Positions 52,054 to 61,803 of a DNA stretch of 64,000 nt are shown here, piece after piece. A model generated the notes under the pieces. It was not told the DNA's origin. It saw only the letters and a list, made by a program, of their open reading frames with translations, and made no database searches. Each line of letters starts with the position of its first letter. Positions within the stretch are counted from its first letter, which is position 1. Both the position numbers and the translations under genes were made by a program. Source of the stretch: an uncultured Pseudomonadales bacterium (GTDB lineage Bacteria > Pseudomonadota > Gammaproteobacteria > Pseudomonadales > Cellvibrionaceae); NCBI GenBank assembly GCA_947489425.1, contig CANLDL010000003.1:372001-436000 (forward strand), in the 5' to 3' direction.

Positions 52054-52973
52054 AGTAGATTCTTTTGTTTTTCTTCCTTCTGCGAGGCTATATCTTTGGT
52101 CATCTCTTCCATTAACCAACTTTGAAATGCCTTCATAGGATAAGTTAATGCGCGCTTCTTTTGGTACACCAAATAGAAGGATTTATCGGTGATCAAGAAT
52201 TCATCAAGCGGAGCTATTAGCTTTCCTGTAGCGATCTCATCGCTAACAAAACCAACATCGGCAAGTGCAAACCCCAAGCCATTAATTGCAGCCGAGGTTG
52301 TTAATGAGCCGCTAGACAAGTACAAACCTCGCTTTGTTTCTTTATAAGAGACACCGACTTGCTTAAACCAACGCGGCCATTCGTCCTTACGTTTTGGGAT
52401 ATGCAATAGTGTGTAATTAAGCAAATCTGCGGGTGTATATATTTCCTCGCCATTGAGTAAGCTCGGGTTACAAACCGGCACTTGTTGATAGTGCCTAAGC
52501 AATTGCACCTCAATATCGCTCCATTGTCCATGGCCAAAATAAACCGCCATATCAGTCTCGCTACGCTCAAAATCGATCAAGCCTGTCTCTGCCGACATCT
52601 CTATCTCGACATCGGGCTGAGCCTCGTAAAAGCTACTAATACGCGGCAATAGCCAGCGAGTAAGGAATGCAGGCGCCACACTCAAGTGTAGCTGCCCTGT
52701 TTGATGGGTTGATATAAGGTTTTGAGTCGCTCGATCTATCTCAAAAAGCGCCTCTTGTACCGAGTGATAGTACTGCTCACCAGCCGCCGTGAGCATAATG
52801 CGCCGTGTACGCCTAACAAATAGCTCTATACCTAAGAACTCTTCAAGACTTTTAACCTGATGGCTCACCGCAGAAGGCGTAACAAACAGCTCGACTGATG
52901 CCGCTTGAAAGCTACCTAAACGGGCGGCAGCGGTAAAGCTTTTTAGTGCAGTAAGTGGAGGTAGACGATTCAT
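52050..52973 (-). CDS. LysR-family regulator, GcvA type
   Basis: A regulator of 307 residues. The N-terminal winged helix is of the GcvA class: LPPLTALKSFTAAARLGSFQ, then LFVTPSAVSHQVKSLEEFLG and LFVRRTRRIMLTAAGEQYY. The effector domain follows (about residues 90-295). Its stop overlaps the start of a small secreted-protein gene, which is an unusual partner. The gene is divergent from the small ORF at 53128-53301; targets and effector are unknown. Confidence 0.87.
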   Translation of the reverse strand: MNRLPPLTALKSFTAAARLGSFQAASVELFVTPSAVSHQVKSLEEFLGIELFVRRTRRIMLTAAGEQYYHSVQEALFEIDRATQNLISTHQTGQLHLSVAPAFLTRWLLPRISSFYEAQPDVEIEMSAETGLIDFERSETDMAVYFGHGQWSDIEVQLLRHYQQVPVCNPSLLNGEEIYTPADLLNYTLLHIPKRKDEWPRWFKQVGVSYKETKRGLYLSSGSLTTSAAINGLGFALADVGFVSDEIATGKLIAPLDEFLITDKSFYLVYQKKRALTYPMKAFQSWLMEEMTKDIASQKEEKQKNLL

Positions 52974-53127
52974 AACATACCTTTATGACAGTTTAGAGTC
53001 ACTCATAGGTGAATATATTTCAACTATAGCATGAAATTAGATCGTTTGTTTTCAGCATTCGAAATACCTAATATATCACCCATGCACTCAAGTGCACCCA
53101 AACATGAAACACAACCAGGAGATAGAC

Positions 53128-53301
53128 ATGAACTTCGATACTACATCAGTTGCAACTAACGAATTAGGCCAGGTTGACGTTAATTACTACGTGAAAAAAG
53201 CGCACAGCCTTAGAAGTGAAGCAATGAGTTCTCACTCATGCAAACTTTGTGTTGTTATCAAAGAGCGCATAGTAGCAATTATGAACAGCTGGATGGTTTA
53301 A
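53128..53301 (+). CDS. Small soluble protein (RSP_7527/DUF1127-like)
   Basis: A protein of 57 residues starting at an ATG with AGGAGA 6 nt upstream. The core VDVNYYVKKAHSLRSEAMSS matches the short-protein pattern seen in RSP_7527-type proteins (an I/V-D-x-x...A-x-x-LRxEAM run), and the end is a basic amphipathic helix. It is followed by an intrinsic terminator, so it forms its own short transcript, divergent from the GcvA-type LysR gene. Its role is unknown. Confidence 0.68.
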   Translation: MNFDTTSVATNELGQVDVNYYVKKAHSLRSEAMSSHSCKLCVVIKERIVAIMNSWMV

Positions 53302-53360
53302 TTACCACCTACCCCCCGAGTTTAACCACCACTATGTTGTATTAGTCAGACATAGCTTAT

Positions 53361-53385
53361 AGGGCAGTTTATCTGCCCTTTTTTT
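53361..53385 (+). terminator. Intrinsic terminator
   Basis: AGGGCAG and CTGCCCT form a clean 7-bp stem with a 4-nt TTAT-type loop, followed by seven T's. It ends the transcript of the 57-residue protein. Confidence 0.9.
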
Positions 53386-53463
53386 ATGCCCACTTTTTAT
53401 TCCTAAAAAGTACCAAACTAAGCCCTCTAACTTGGCAAGCAAGCCAAAGGACTTTCAGCTGAG

Positions 53464-53670
53464 CTAGTCGTTACGCTTCTTCTTAATAGCGTAATAAAGC
53501 ACAAAGGCCAATAAGCTAATACCCGCTACCAACCACAACAAATGCTCCATAAAGTGAGAAGCCTCACTACTGCCATGACCAGGATGCGCATTGGCTAAAA
53601 TGGGAAAAAATATAGCCATCACAATTATACTGAGCGGTATGATAATCTGGGTTTGGAAAAAATTGTTCAT
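53464..53670 (-). CDS. Small membrane protein next to the urease genes
   Basis: A protein of 68 residues. A signal-like first helix (IIIPLSIIVMAIFFPILANA) is followed by HPGHGSSEASHFMEH, a His-rich segment, then a second membrane helix (LLWLVAGISLLAFVLYYAI) and a basic tail KKKRND. The HPGHG with nearby His and Glu is like the metal-contacting start of HupE/UreJ nickel permeases, but the protein is far shorter than they are. It lies 41 bp downstream of ureG. A nickel-related role is an inference. Confidence 0.65.
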   Translation of the reverse strand: MNNFFQTQIIIPLSIIVMAIFFPILANAHPGHGSSEASHFMEHLLWLVAGISLLAFVLYYAIKKKRND

Positions 53671-53710
53671 TCGTTTTACCTGAGTTAAGTTTACAGTTTA
53701 TAAAAAGTCA

Positions 53711-54325
53711 TTAGGCGGTTTTTAACATGCCGGCATCAATAATAAAGTCGATAATGCTCTGTAGGCCTTCTTTTGTTTTTAAGTTCGAAAAGATAAAAGG
53801 CCTATCGCCACGCATTTTTTTAGCATCGCGATCCATTACTTCTAATGATGCTCCAACGATTGGTGCCAAATCTATTTTATTAATGATGAGCAAATCTGAT
53901 TTAGTAATACCTGGCCCACCCTTACGCGGGATTTTATCGCCAGCAGAGACATCAATCACGTAAATAGTCAGATCAGAAAGCTCTGGGCTAAAGGTCGCGC
54001 TCAAATTATCGCCACCGCTTTCTATCATTACCATATCTAAGCCTTCGTGGCGCTGACAAAGATCTTCGACAGCCGCTAAATTCATCGATGCATCTTCGCG
54101 AATAGCTGTATGCGGGCAACCACCGGTTTCGACACCGACGATTCTATCCTCTGTTAGTGCTTCGTGATGCGTTAAAAATTTGGCATCTTCTTTGGTATAA
54201 ATATCGTTTGTCACGACGGCGATATTATATTGATCTCGCATAGCAATGCAAAGCTCTCGTAGCAATGCCGTTTTACCCGAGCCTACTGGGCCACCAACGC
54301 CCATTCGTAATGTTTGTTTTTTCAT
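53711..54325 (-). CDS. ureG: Urease accessory GTPase UreG
   Basis: A GTPase of 204 residues that, with UreD-UreF-UreE, loads nickel into urease. The P-loop is [14 protein letters not shown]; further family blocks are [14 protein letters not shown], the CPH nickel motif in [16 protein letters not shown], and [15 protein letters not shown] with NKIDLAP. I start at ATG 54325 rather than at the upstream in-frame codons that overlap ureF. It is the last urease gene of the operon. Confidence 0.95.
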   Translation of the reverse strand: MKKQTLRMGVGGPVGSGKTALLRELCIAMRDQYNIAVVTNDIYTKEDAKFLTHHEALTEDRIVGVETGGCPHTAIREDASMNLAAVEDLCQRHEGLDMVMIESGGDNLSATFSPELSDLTIYVIDVSAGDKIPRKGGPGITKSDLLIINKIDLAPIVGASLEVMDRDAKKMRGDRPFIFSNLKTKEGLQSIIDFIIDAGMLKTA

Positions 54326-54335
54326 ACAACCTCTT

Positions 54336-55025
54336 CTAGGATCTAAATAATCGTGAATACTGTGTTTCGTGCCATGCGCTTGCCATCGCCAAACCCGGCA
54401 GCGAGGCACCAATGTCATCGTCTTCAATCGCTTGCGCTTTATCCAAAACCTCTGGCAACTGCTCGCCCAACTTTATCAGTAATTTTTGTGCAGCAGTTTG
54501 GCCGAGAGGCACTAGTTTTGTTGCCGCTGCAATTTGGTTTTCTAACCATGCCCAACAATAACCCACCAGCGCACTTTTTTTGTCGATTTGCCAATGGCTT
54601 GCGGCCAATGCAAAGGCTGCAATAAAACTGATAGAGTCTTCGGCAAAAGCTTTTTTCCAAAACTCAAGATCATCAAGTTCTAGCTGATCAAGCAGACGTA
54701 TTAATGCAGAACCCATTGCAGTCTCGGTTAGCGATAACTCGCTCGTCTCGCGGCAAGCCAGCACTGTTGCATTCCAATAGGCAAATTGCTCGGCATCGTT
54801 ATTATTAACAGCGTCTAATAAGCGAATTAATAAAGGCAAGTCAACCACTGCTATAGATTCATCCAACAGTAGTTGGCACCAATCGTAGGTTTCTTCGCTG
54901 GTGCTAATCCAGTTGCTATCAACAGCGTACTCCAGTCCTTGCGAAAAGGAGTAGCCACCAACGGGAAGGCTCGCACTACTTAGCTGCATAAGGCGCAGCA
55001 GGCTTGTCTCAGTGCTCGTGATCAT
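54336..55025 (-). CDS. ureF: Urease accessory protein UreF
   Basis: A helical protein of 229 residues that joins UreD and UreG in nickel loading. It begins with [25 protein letters not shown] sequence and continues with [20 protein letters not shown]. Further marks are [13 protein letters not shown] and [13 protein letters not shown]. The start codon lies inside the end of ureE (16-nt overlap) and corresponds to [10 protein letters not shown]; a longer frame to 55061 is unlikely. The order ureE-ureF-ureG is standard. Confidence 0.92.
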   Translation of the reverse strand: MITSTETSLLRLMQLSSASLPVGGYSFSQGLEYAVDSNWISTSEETYDWCQLLLDESIAVVDLPLLIRLLDAVNNNDAEQFAYWNATVLACRETSELSLTETAMGSALIRLLDQLELDDLEFWKKAFAEDSISFIAAFALAASHWQIDKKSALVGYCWAWLENQIAAATKLVPLGQTAAQKLLIKLGEQLPEVLDKAQAIEDDDIGASLPGLAMASAWHETQYSRLFRS

Positions 55026-55470
55026 GGTGATGATGACCTGTATAACCCGGTGCATAGGCACCGGATTCTGGAATAAAAACGTCTTCGGTTTTTGTCACCG
55101 TTAAACCCAATAGTGTTAACATTTCTTCTAACACGTAGTCGGGTTTTATTCGCAGTACTCGGTTTAGTACTTGAATTTTTACATGGCGATTACCCAAGTG
55201 GTAACAGGCTTTACTAAATTGTTGCCAATCTTCACAAGCAGCATCACTCACAGATTCTTTTGCGCCAACGACTTCTATTGTTTTTCCGCACTCGGTTTTT
55301 AAGCACTCGCCGACCGCTAATGTTTTACCGCGCTCTAAAAATATGCGCACCTCTAAGCCACTTTCTGATGTCACTTTAAAGCGGCCTTTGTCGCGCGTAT
55401 CACTATCTAAAACAATACGATCATCAACATGGTGCGCATGGTCGAGGCGCTCATAAACTTCTACAAACAT
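55009..55470 (-). CDS. ureE: Urease nickel metallochaperone UreE
   Basis: A protein of 153 residues with the UreE fold: RIVLDSDTRDKGRFKVTSES in the peptide-binding domain and the metal-binding part ACYHLGNRHVKIQV. The C-terminus is His-rich ([12 protein letters not shown]), as in many nickel chaperones. It lies 33 bp after ureC. Confidence 0.93.
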   Translation of the reverse strand: MFVEVYERLDHAHHVDDRIVLDSDTRDKGRFKVTSESGLEVRIFLERGKTLAVGECLKTECGKTIEVVGAKESVSDAACEDWQQFSKACYHLGNRHVKIQVLNRVLRIKPDYVLEEMLTLLGLTVTKTEDVFIPESGAYAPGYTGHHHHDHEH

Positions 55471-55503
55471 TGCGTGCTACTCAGATACATTAAAACCAAT
55501 AAA

Positions 55504-57207
55504 TTAAAACAAACTATATAACTGCGCCAGCGGTAGCCAATCGGCGGGCTCGCAGGTTAATAAATTACCATCGGCGCGTACTTCGTAGGTTTGCGAATCT
55601 ACGGACATAACAGGCATATAGTTATTGTGGATCATATTATTTTTGCTAATAGTGCGCGTATTTTTACAGGCTACAAAACGCCTACTCACATCAAAACGTG
55701 AGCCAATGTCAGCATCGATCGCCGCTTGGCTCGTAAAGGTCACCGAGGTGTGTTTGGGTGCATCGCCAAAGGCACCAAACATGTAGCGATAATGCACAGG
55801 CTGTGGTGTTGGAATAGAGGCATTAGGGTCGCCCATTTGCGCAGCCACAATAAAGCCGCCTTTGATAATCATGGCAGGTTTTACACCAAAAAAGGCAGGC
55901 TTCCATAAGACCAAATCAGCAAGTTTACCCACCTCAATCGAGCCAACTTCGCTATCAACACCGTGGGTTATTGCTGGGTTAATCGTGTATTTAGCCACAT
56001 AGCGTTTGGCACGAAAGTTATCATTACGCTCGCTGTCCTCGGCGAGTGGCCCGCGTTGCACTTTCATTTTGTGTGCCGTTTGCCAAGTACGCAAAACGAC
56101 TTCGCCCACGCGTCCCATTGCTTGGGAGTCAGAAGAGATCATACTGAAGGCACCAAGGTCGTGCAGAATATCTTCCGAGGCAATGGTCTCTTTGCGAATA
56201 CGCGAATCAGCAAAGGCAACGTCTTCTGGAATACTAGTATCAAGATGATGACAAACCATTAACATATCGAGATGCTCATCAACGGTGTTAACGGTATAAG
56301 GGCGTGTAGGGTTTGTTGACGAAGGCAATACATTGGCCTCACCACAAGCCGTAATAATATCGGGGGCATGACCACCACCGGCACCTTCGGTGTGATAGGT
56401 ATGGATGGTTCTACCTTTGAATGCAGCCAGCGTATCGGCAACAAAACCCGACTCGTTTAAAGTATCGGTATGGATCGCCACTTGTACATCGTACTTTTCG
56501 GCAACGCTTAAACAATTATCGATGGATGCAGGCGTTGTCCCCCAATCTTCGTGCAGTTTTAAACCACAGACGCCTGCTTCTAATTGCTCCTCTAGCGGTA
56601 GCGGCAAGCTCGCATTACCCTTGCCCAAAAAGCCAAGGTTCATCGGCATGGTCTCGGTTGCCTGTAACATTTTGCCAATATTCCATGGGCCGGGTGTACA
56701 GGTCGTTGCATTGGTACCCGTTGCTGGGCCAGTACCGCCGCCGAGCATAGTGGTCACACCTGACATTAATGCTTCTTCGATTTGTTGCGGGCAAATAAAA
56801 TGAATATGGGAGTCGACACCGCCTGCGGTGAGAATTTGGCCCTCGCCTGCAATCACCTCTGTACCTGGGCCAATCACAATGGTGACATTACTTTGCACAT
56901 CGGGGTTACCGGCTTTACCTATCCCAGCAATACGCCCGTCTTTAATACCCACATCGGCTTTAACAACACCCCAGTGATCTAAAATGGTGGCGTTGGTAAT
57001 GACAACATCGACAACATCGGCGGCGGCACGCTGGCTTTGCCCCATACCGTCGCGTATAACTTTACCGCCACCAAATTTAACTTCTTCGCCATAAAGCGTG
57101 TAATCTTTTTCGATCTCAATTAACAGTGCCGTATTACCAAGACGCACTCTATCGCCCGTGGTTGGGCCAAACATTTGTGCGTAGGCCATTTTATCCATTC
57201 TAGTCAT
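55504..57207 (-). CDS. ureC: Urease alpha subunit (catalytic)
   Basis: The catalytic subunit of urease, 567 residues, hydrolysing urea to ammonia and carbamate at a dinickel centre. Landmarks: [18 protein letters not shown] at the start, [16 protein letters not shown] (nickel His pair), [13 protein letters not shown] (the carbamylated Lys ~217 and His), [30 protein letters not shown] block, [17 protein letters not shown] (flap Cys-His) and [13 protein letters not shown] (the nickel Asp region). It starts 1 bp after the ureB stop. Confidence 0.97.
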   Translation of the reverse strand: MTRMDKMAYAQMFGPTTGDRVRLGNTALLIEIEKDYTLYGEEVKFGGGKVIRDGMGQSQRAAADVVDVVITNATILDHWGVVKADVGIKDGRIAGIGKAGNPDVQSNVTIVIGPGTEVIAGEGQILTAGGVDSHIHFICPQQIEEALMSGVTTMLGGGTGPATGTNATTCTPGPWNIGKMLQATETMPMNLGFLGKGNASLPLPLEEQLEAGVCGLKLHEDWGTTPASIDNCLSVAEKYDVQVAIHTDTLNESGFVADTLAAFKGRTIHTYHTEGAGGGHAPDIITACGEANVLPSSTNPTRPYTVNTVDEHLDMLMVCHHLDTSIPEDVAFADSRIRKETIASEDILHDLGAFSMISSDSQAMGRVGEVVLRTWQTAHKMKVQRGPLAEDSERNDNFRAKRYVAKYTINPAITHGVDSEVGSIEVGKLADLVLWKPAFFGVKPAMIIKGGFIVAAQMGDPNASIPTPQPVHYRYMFGAFGDAPKHTSVTFTSQAAIDADIGSRFDVSRRFVACKNTRTISKNNMIHNNYMPVMSVDSQTYEVRADGNLLTCEPADWLPLAQLYSLF

Positions 57208-57208
57208 A

Positions 57209-57568
57209 TTACTGCCCCCCGCCTGTACTATCGTCAGAATCTAATTTGCCCATTACATCGCCCCGAAACCCATAAACAATGCGATCACCACCAAAGGCAA
57301 CTAACTCGACTTCGCGATCTTGACCGGGTTCAAAACGCACCGCAGTACCCGAGGCAATATTTAAGCGAAAGCCTTTGGTTTTTTCGCGATCAAAACTTAA
57401 AAAGGTATTGGTCTCGTAAAAGTGGTAATGCGAGCCAACTTGAATAGGGCGATCGCCACTATTTTTAACCGATACCGTTATCGTCTCGCGGCCTTGGTTA
57501 ATTTCTATTGTTCCTTCATCAACAATTAACTCGCCAGGGGTAACGTTTTTTTCAAATTCAATACTCAC
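57209..57568 (-). CDS. ureB: Urease beta subunit
   Basis: A structural subunit of 119 residues of the three-subunit type. Typical blocks: [50 protein letters not shown] and [20 protein letters not shown]. The start is a GTG preceded by a strong AGGAGGT. It ends in a Gly/Ser/Asp-rich tail and is followed directly by ureC. Confidence 0.96.
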   Translation of the reverse strand: MSIEFEKNVTPGELIVDEGTIEINQGRETITVSVKNSGDRPIQVGSHYHFYETNTFLSFDREKTKGFRLNIASGTAVRFEPGQDREVELVAFGGDRIVYGFRGDVMGKLDSDDSTGGGQ

Positions 57569-57580
57569 ACTTACCTCCTA

Positions 57581-57883
57581 TTAATTGATTGGGTTATGTA
57601 CGGTAACCAATTTGGTTCCGTCGGGAAAAGTGGCTTCAACTTGCACCTCGTGCACGAGGTCGGCAACACCATCCATGACATCATCGGCTGTTAAAATTTC
57701 TTTGCCGTAACTCATTAACTCTGCAACGGTTTTGCCATCGCGAGCGCCTTCCATAATTTCTAATGTCAGGTAGGCGATTGTCTCGGGGTAGTTAAGTTTT
57801 AAGCCACGCTTTAGGCGTCGCTCGGCTAACAGGGCTGCGGTCACTATAAGCAGTTTGTCTTTTTCTCTTGGGAGTAAGTCCAT
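57581..57883 (-). CDS. ureA: Urease gamma subunit
   Basis: A subunit of 100 residues with [20 protein letters not shown] at the start, [35 protein letters not shown] and [20 protein letters not shown]. All are characteristic of UreA. AAGGT precedes the ATG by about 8 nt. A tandem repeat lies in its upstream gap with ureD. Confidence 0.96.
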   Translation of the reverse strand: MDLLPREKDKLLIVTAALLAERRLKRGLKLNYPETIAYLTLEIMEGARDGKTVAELMSYGKEILTADDVMDGVADLVHEVQVEATFPDGTKLVTVHNPIN

Positions 57884-57930
57884 TATTCTTACCTTTATTT
57901 TATTTATGGTTTTCTTTGGCTAATTATTTC

Positions 57931-57978
57931 TTTTTAAATCTCTTTTTAAATCTCTTTTCAAATCTCTTTTCAAATCTC
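57931..57978. repeat. Tandem repeat, 4 x 12 bp, between ureD and ureA
   Basis: Four end-to-end copies of a 12-bp unit: two TTTTTAAATCTC followed by two TTTTCAAATCTC (plus strand), without gaps. In the transcript they read GAGATTTGAAAA / GAGATTTAAAAA. They occupy 48 of the 109 bp between ureD and ureA and could change number by slippage. Confidence 0.92.
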
Positions 57979-57992
57979 TAGCACTTTAACTA

Positions 57993-58946
57993 TCAAGTTA
58001 GCCATATGCGTGGCTCACAGGCTTTTCGATTTATTAGCTCTTCTCGCAAATAGTGCCAAAGTGCCGTAAAAGCCTTTCTTGCCTGAAAAGCACTGTCACC
58101 CAGATAACGAACAACACAAAAATCGTTAACCCAAGTAACACTGATTAAGTTTTCGAGGTTTTTTGATAGCAAAATTTCACGTAAACCTTCTGTTAAAACT
58201 TCTCTCTGCTTACGCTCAATGGTACAGGGGCCAGAAATAAAAAAGCCACTCACGGTTTTATTTTGCATTCCAGCACTGGCTGCAAATAACTTGGTATTAT
58301 TTTTTTGATCGACAATTAAATTGTCAATAAATAATGGCTTATTATTTTGCTCTGCCTTCTTTTCTATAATGTAGCGCTGCTTAAAAAATCCTTGCTCGAA
58401 TTTCTCGTCGCTTGCTGGCAAACCAAAGCAGGTTATCTCCCAGGCAAAGATAGTGCTGTTATCTTGCAGCGTGATTTTTGTTTCTAACTCAGCGTGTGCT
58501 TGGTTATAAACAATCGCCTCCATTGGAAACCACTCCAAGGTGGCGCCCTCTTGCAGGTTTAAATTTGTATGCTGGCGCTGCACTGGAGAGTTGTCTCGCG
58601 CCCGATACATGCGTGTAGCACCCGGTGTTGTCACCAAGCTTTGGGCTTGTTCTTCTAAGGTAATATTGAGTGTAAGCGTATCGCCAGAGACAAGACCCCC
58701 TGGCGGGTGTAATAAATAAATATGCGCAAGCGCTTTACCCTCTGGATAAAATGGCTTTTGTACATACAAGGGGCCGCTGTGCCTGTTACGCGTCAAACGT
58801 GTGCCACGCTCGCCTCGCGCACTTAATACTAGCTCTAAGTGCGCCTGCCAATGCCAATTGGAGTCATCAATCGGTTTAATCTTCTCAATGCCTTTAATGT
58901 CATCTCGGTATTCGGTTGGCATCAGTGCTGGCATTTCATTTTTCAT
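57993..58946 (-). CDS. ureD: Urease accessory protein UreD
   Basis: A protein of 317 residues that holds the urease apoprotein during nickel insertion. Landmarks: WQAHLELVLSARGERGTRLT, HSGPLYVQKPFYPEGKALAH, LLHPPGGLVSGDTLTLNI, TTPGATRMYRARDNSPVQ and LEWFPMEAIVYNQAHAELET. I start at ATG 58946; a GTG at 58955 is possible. It opens the urease part of the block, 75 bp after urtE. Confidence 0.94.
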   Translation of the reverse strand: MKNEMPALMPTEYRDDIKGIEKIKPIDDSNWHWQAHLELVLSARGERGTRLTRNRHSGPLYVQKPFYPEGKALAHIYLLHPPGGLVSGDTLTLNITLEEQAQSLVTTPGATRMYRARDNSPVQRQHTNLNLQEGATLEWFPMEAIVYNQAHAELETKITLQDNSTIFAWEITCFGLPASDEKFEQGFFKQRYIIEKKAEQNNKPLFIDNLIVDQKNNTKLFAASAGMQNKTVSGFFISGPCTIERKQREVLTEGLREILLSKNLENLISVTWVNDFCVVRYLGDSAFQARKAFTALWHYLREELINRKACEPRIWLT

Positions 58947-59029
58947 TATTATCACGGGCCGTTAATGGTAGGCAAAGAAGCTAATAATACAGAAGTTAAT
59001 ATACCTTAACATTTATTTTTATAGAATGA

Positions 59030-59725
59030 TTACACCGCAAGATACTTTTTAATAAGCTCGTCAGATAAGTCGGGCATATCGCCAGTTGCCACAATACTGC
59101 CCTTTTCCATCAGGCGAAACTCCTTACCTACCTTACGCGCAAAGTTGAGCTTTTGCTCGACCAATAATACCGTCATGCCCTCTTCTTCGTTTAAGCGGGT
59201 AATAACGTTACCGATCTGCTGCACAATATTAGGCTGAATACCTTCGTTGGGTTCATCTAAGATTAATATTTTTGGCTCGATAATTAAAGCACGACCAATG
59301 GCTAATTGCTGCTGCTGGCCACCCGATAAGTCACCGCCACGACGCCCCAACATATCGTGCAGTACAGGGAATAACTCATAGATTTTTTCAGGGATAGTTT
59401 TTAAGCCATCTTTTCTGCAAGGTAGGCCAACACGGAGGTTTTCTTCTACCGTGAGTTGCGGAAATATATCGCGGCCTTGAGGCACATAACCCACGCCCAT
59501 ATAAGGCCTTGCCTCGGCAGTTTTGCCTTGCACTTCTTCGCCATCAACCTTAATAGCGCCATTGGCAATAGGTAATAAACCCATCAAGCATTTTAATAGC
59601 GTTGTTTTACCCACACCGTTTCTACCCATTAGGCATACGCAAGAGCCCGGCGTTATATCCAGATTTAAATCCCATAAAATCTGAGAGCCGCCGTATAGCT
59701 GATTTACATTTTCAAATTTAATCAT
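59030..59725 (-). CDS. urtE: Urea ABC transporter ATPase UrtE
   Basis: An ABC ATPase of 231 residues, LivF type. Walker A is GRNGVGKTTLLKC, the signature LSGGQQQQLAIGRALI and Walker B ILILDEPNEGIQPNI. The start FENVNQLYGGSQILWDLNLD and the presence of urtA-D upstream identify it as UrtE rather than LivF. It pairs with UrtD to power urea uptake. Confidence 0.93.
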   Translation of the reverse strand: MIKFENVNQLYGGSQILWDLNLDITPGSCVCLMGRNGVGKTTLLKCLMGLLPIANGAIKVDGEEVQGKTAEARPYMGVGYVPQGRDIFPQLTVEENLRVGLPCRKDGLKTIPEKIYELFPVLHDMLGRRGGDLSGGQQQQLAIGRALIIEPKILILDEPNEGIQPNIVQQIGNVITRLNEEEGMTVLLVEQKLNFARKVGKEFRLMEKGSIVATGDMPDLSDELIKKYLAV

Positions 59726-59836
59726 TATTACTATCTTTTAGTTTTTACTTAACATCAAATGTACTTTTATTAATAACGTAGTATTGATGACCGTAGTAGT
59801 TATCAGAGTATTTTATTCTTCGCCTCTAATTTTTAT

Positions 59837-60664
59837 CTATTCTTCACCTAAATAAACGCGCCTTACATCGCTATTGTTTTGAATCTCATCCATTGAGCCC
59901 TCTGCCAACACCGAGCCTTGATCCAGTACCGTGACATGTTTGGCGATACTCCTTACAAATTCCATATCGTGCTCAACAACAATGACCGTTCGCTCCCCAG
60001 CAAGAGAGGTTAACAGCTCGGCTGTGTGCTCGGTCTCCTGTGCTGTCATACCAGCGACTGGCTCGTCAACTAATAGTAAACGTGGGTCGGCAACCAGTAG
60101 CATACCTATTTCTAGCCATTGCTTTTGCCCGTGAGATAAAGAGCCCGCTAGTAATTGATACTGATCTTTTAAACCGATAATTGTCAGTACTTCTTCGATA
60201 CGTGTTTTTTGCTCGCCACTTAAGCTAGAAAACAAGGTAGTGATAATTGATTTATTTGCCTTTAAGGCAAGCTCTAAATTGCTATAAACATCGAGAGCTT
60301 CAAAAATAGTTGGCTTTTGGAATTTACGACCAATACCCAGCTCGGCAACTTCTGATTCTGTTTTGTCCAATAAATTAATCGTTTGGCCAAAATAAGCACT
60401 GCCTGAGTCGCAGGGTGTTTTGCCCGTAATCACATCCATAAAGGTTGTTTTACCCGCACCGTTGGCGCCAATCACACAACGTAACTCGCCGTCGTTAACA
60501 TAGAGGTTTAAATTATTTAAGGCTTTAAAGCCATCAAAGCTAACGCTTAGGTCTTCGATATATAAAATAATATCTTTATCGACATTAATTTTTTTATCAT
60601 CGATAAGCGCTGGCCATACTTGATCGCGACGCCAGGTTTCACGCAGTGAATCTAATACACTCAT
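59837..60664 (-). CDS. urtD: Urea ABC transporter ATPase UrtD
   Basis: An ABC ATPase of 275 residues, LivG type, with a ~25-residue N-terminal extension common in UrtD. Walker A is GANGAGKTTFMDVITG, the signature SHGQKQWLEIGMLLV (the Leu-Ser-Gly-Gly is Leu-Ser-His-Gly, usual for this branch) and Walker B LLLVDEPVAGMTAQE. The ATG overlaps the urtC stop by 4 nt. Confidence 0.93.
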   Translation of the reverse strand: MSVLDSLRETWRRDQVWPALIDDKKINVDKDIILYIEDLSVSFDGFKALNNLNLYVNDGELRCVIGANGAGKTTFMDVITGKTPCDSGSAYFGQTINLLDKTESEVAELGIGRKFQKPTIFEALDVYSNLELALKANKSIITTLFSSLSGEQKTRIEEVLTIIGLKDQYQLLAGSLSHGQKQWLEIGMLLVADPRLLLVDEPVAGMTAQETEHTAELLTSLAGERTVIVVEHDMEFVRSIAKHVTVLDQGSVLAEGSMDEIQNNSDVRRVYLGEE

Positions 60665-61803
60665 GAGCTCACCTCCGCAGTCGCTGATGCTTTATTATTT
60701 TGTCTTTTATTTTTGCGCTCACTAAAAAAGCCAACAACGCCCTTAGGTAGAAATATAGTAACGAATACAAACAAACCACCCAATGCAAATAACCAAGCTT
60801 CGGGGAATATGCCCGTAAAGCGTGTTTTGGCAAAGTTAACCAATATTGCACCTAAAATAGCACCGTATAAAGTCCCACGACCACCGACGGCTACCCATAC
60901 CACAACCTCGATAGAGTTAAGTGGTGCGAATTCACCAGGGTTGATAATACCGACCTGCGGTACATACAAGGCACCAGCAATTGCGGCCAATATTGCCGAG
61001 TAAACAAATAACCAGACTTTATAGTTTTCGGTTTTGTAACCCAAAAAGCGTGTACGTGCCTCGGCATCGCGAATAGAAATAATAACGCGACCAAACTTGG
61101 ATAAAAATATTGAACGACTAAGCAAGTAAGCAAAGGCCAGTACCGCAGCAGAGATAGTAAACAGCGTGATACGTGTGCTATCGGCTTGCAAATCAAAACC
61201 CAAAATATCTTTAAAATCTGTTAAACCGTTATTGCCGCCAAAACCCATTTCGTTTCTGAAAAAAGAAAGCAATAAGGCATAGGTTAATGCCTGGGTCATT
61301 ATCGATAGATACACACCGGTGACACGCGAGCGAAAAGCGAGCCAACCAAATACAAAGGCAAGCAAGCCCGGTATTAAAGCGACCATAATCATGGCAAACC
61401 AAAATTGATCGAAGCCGTGCCAAAACCAAGGCAGCTCCTGCCAATTTAAAAACACCATAAAGTCTGGCAGTAGCGGGTCGCCGTAAACACCACGATCACC
61501 AATTTGGCGCATTAAATACATGCCCATACCATAGCCACCCAAGGCAAAAAATGCACCGTGACCCAAACTCAAAATACCGCAATAACCCCAAATAACATCA
61601 ACGGATAAAGCCAATAATGCCAAGCATAAATATTTGCCAAACAAAGTGACCGTATAGGTATCGATATGCAGCGCGGAGCCTTCTGGTATAAAAACATTAC
61701 CAATAAAAACAATAGCCGTAGAGATAGCGAGCAAGCTTAAAAACCAACGGCTGCCACTATCTGATAATAAACTTTCGCGCTTAAGCAACATATTCATACT
61801 CAT
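60661..61803 (-). CDS. urtC: Urea ABC transporter permease UrtC
   Basis: An inner-membrane permease of 380 residues, LivM type, with about ten membrane segments. Typical blocks: LALLALSVDVIWGYCGILSL, GHGAFFALGGYGMGMYLMRQ, GFGGNNGLTDFKDILGFDL and the EAA-like VIISIRDAEARTRFLGYKTE. It overlaps urtB and urtD by 4 nt each, a tightly coupled operon. Confidence 0.94.
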   Translation of the reverse strand: MSMNMLLKRESLLSDSGSRWFLSLLAISTAIVFIGNVFIPEGSALHIDTYTVTLFGKYLCLALLALSVDVIWGYCGILSLGHGAFFALGGYGMGMYLMRQIGDRGVYGDPLLPDFMVFLNWQELPWFWHGFDQFWFAMIMVALIPGLLAFVFGWLAFRSRVTGVYLSIMTQALTYALLLSFFRNEMGFGGNNGLTDFKDILGFDLQADSTRITLFTISAAVLAFAYLLSRSIFLSKFGRVIISIRDAEARTRFLGYKTENYKVWLFVYSAILAAIAGALYVPQVGIINPGEFAPLNSIEVVVWVAVGGRGTLYGAILGAILVNFAKTRFTGIFPEAWLFALGGLFVFVTIFLPKGVVGFFSERKNKRQNNKASATAEVSS

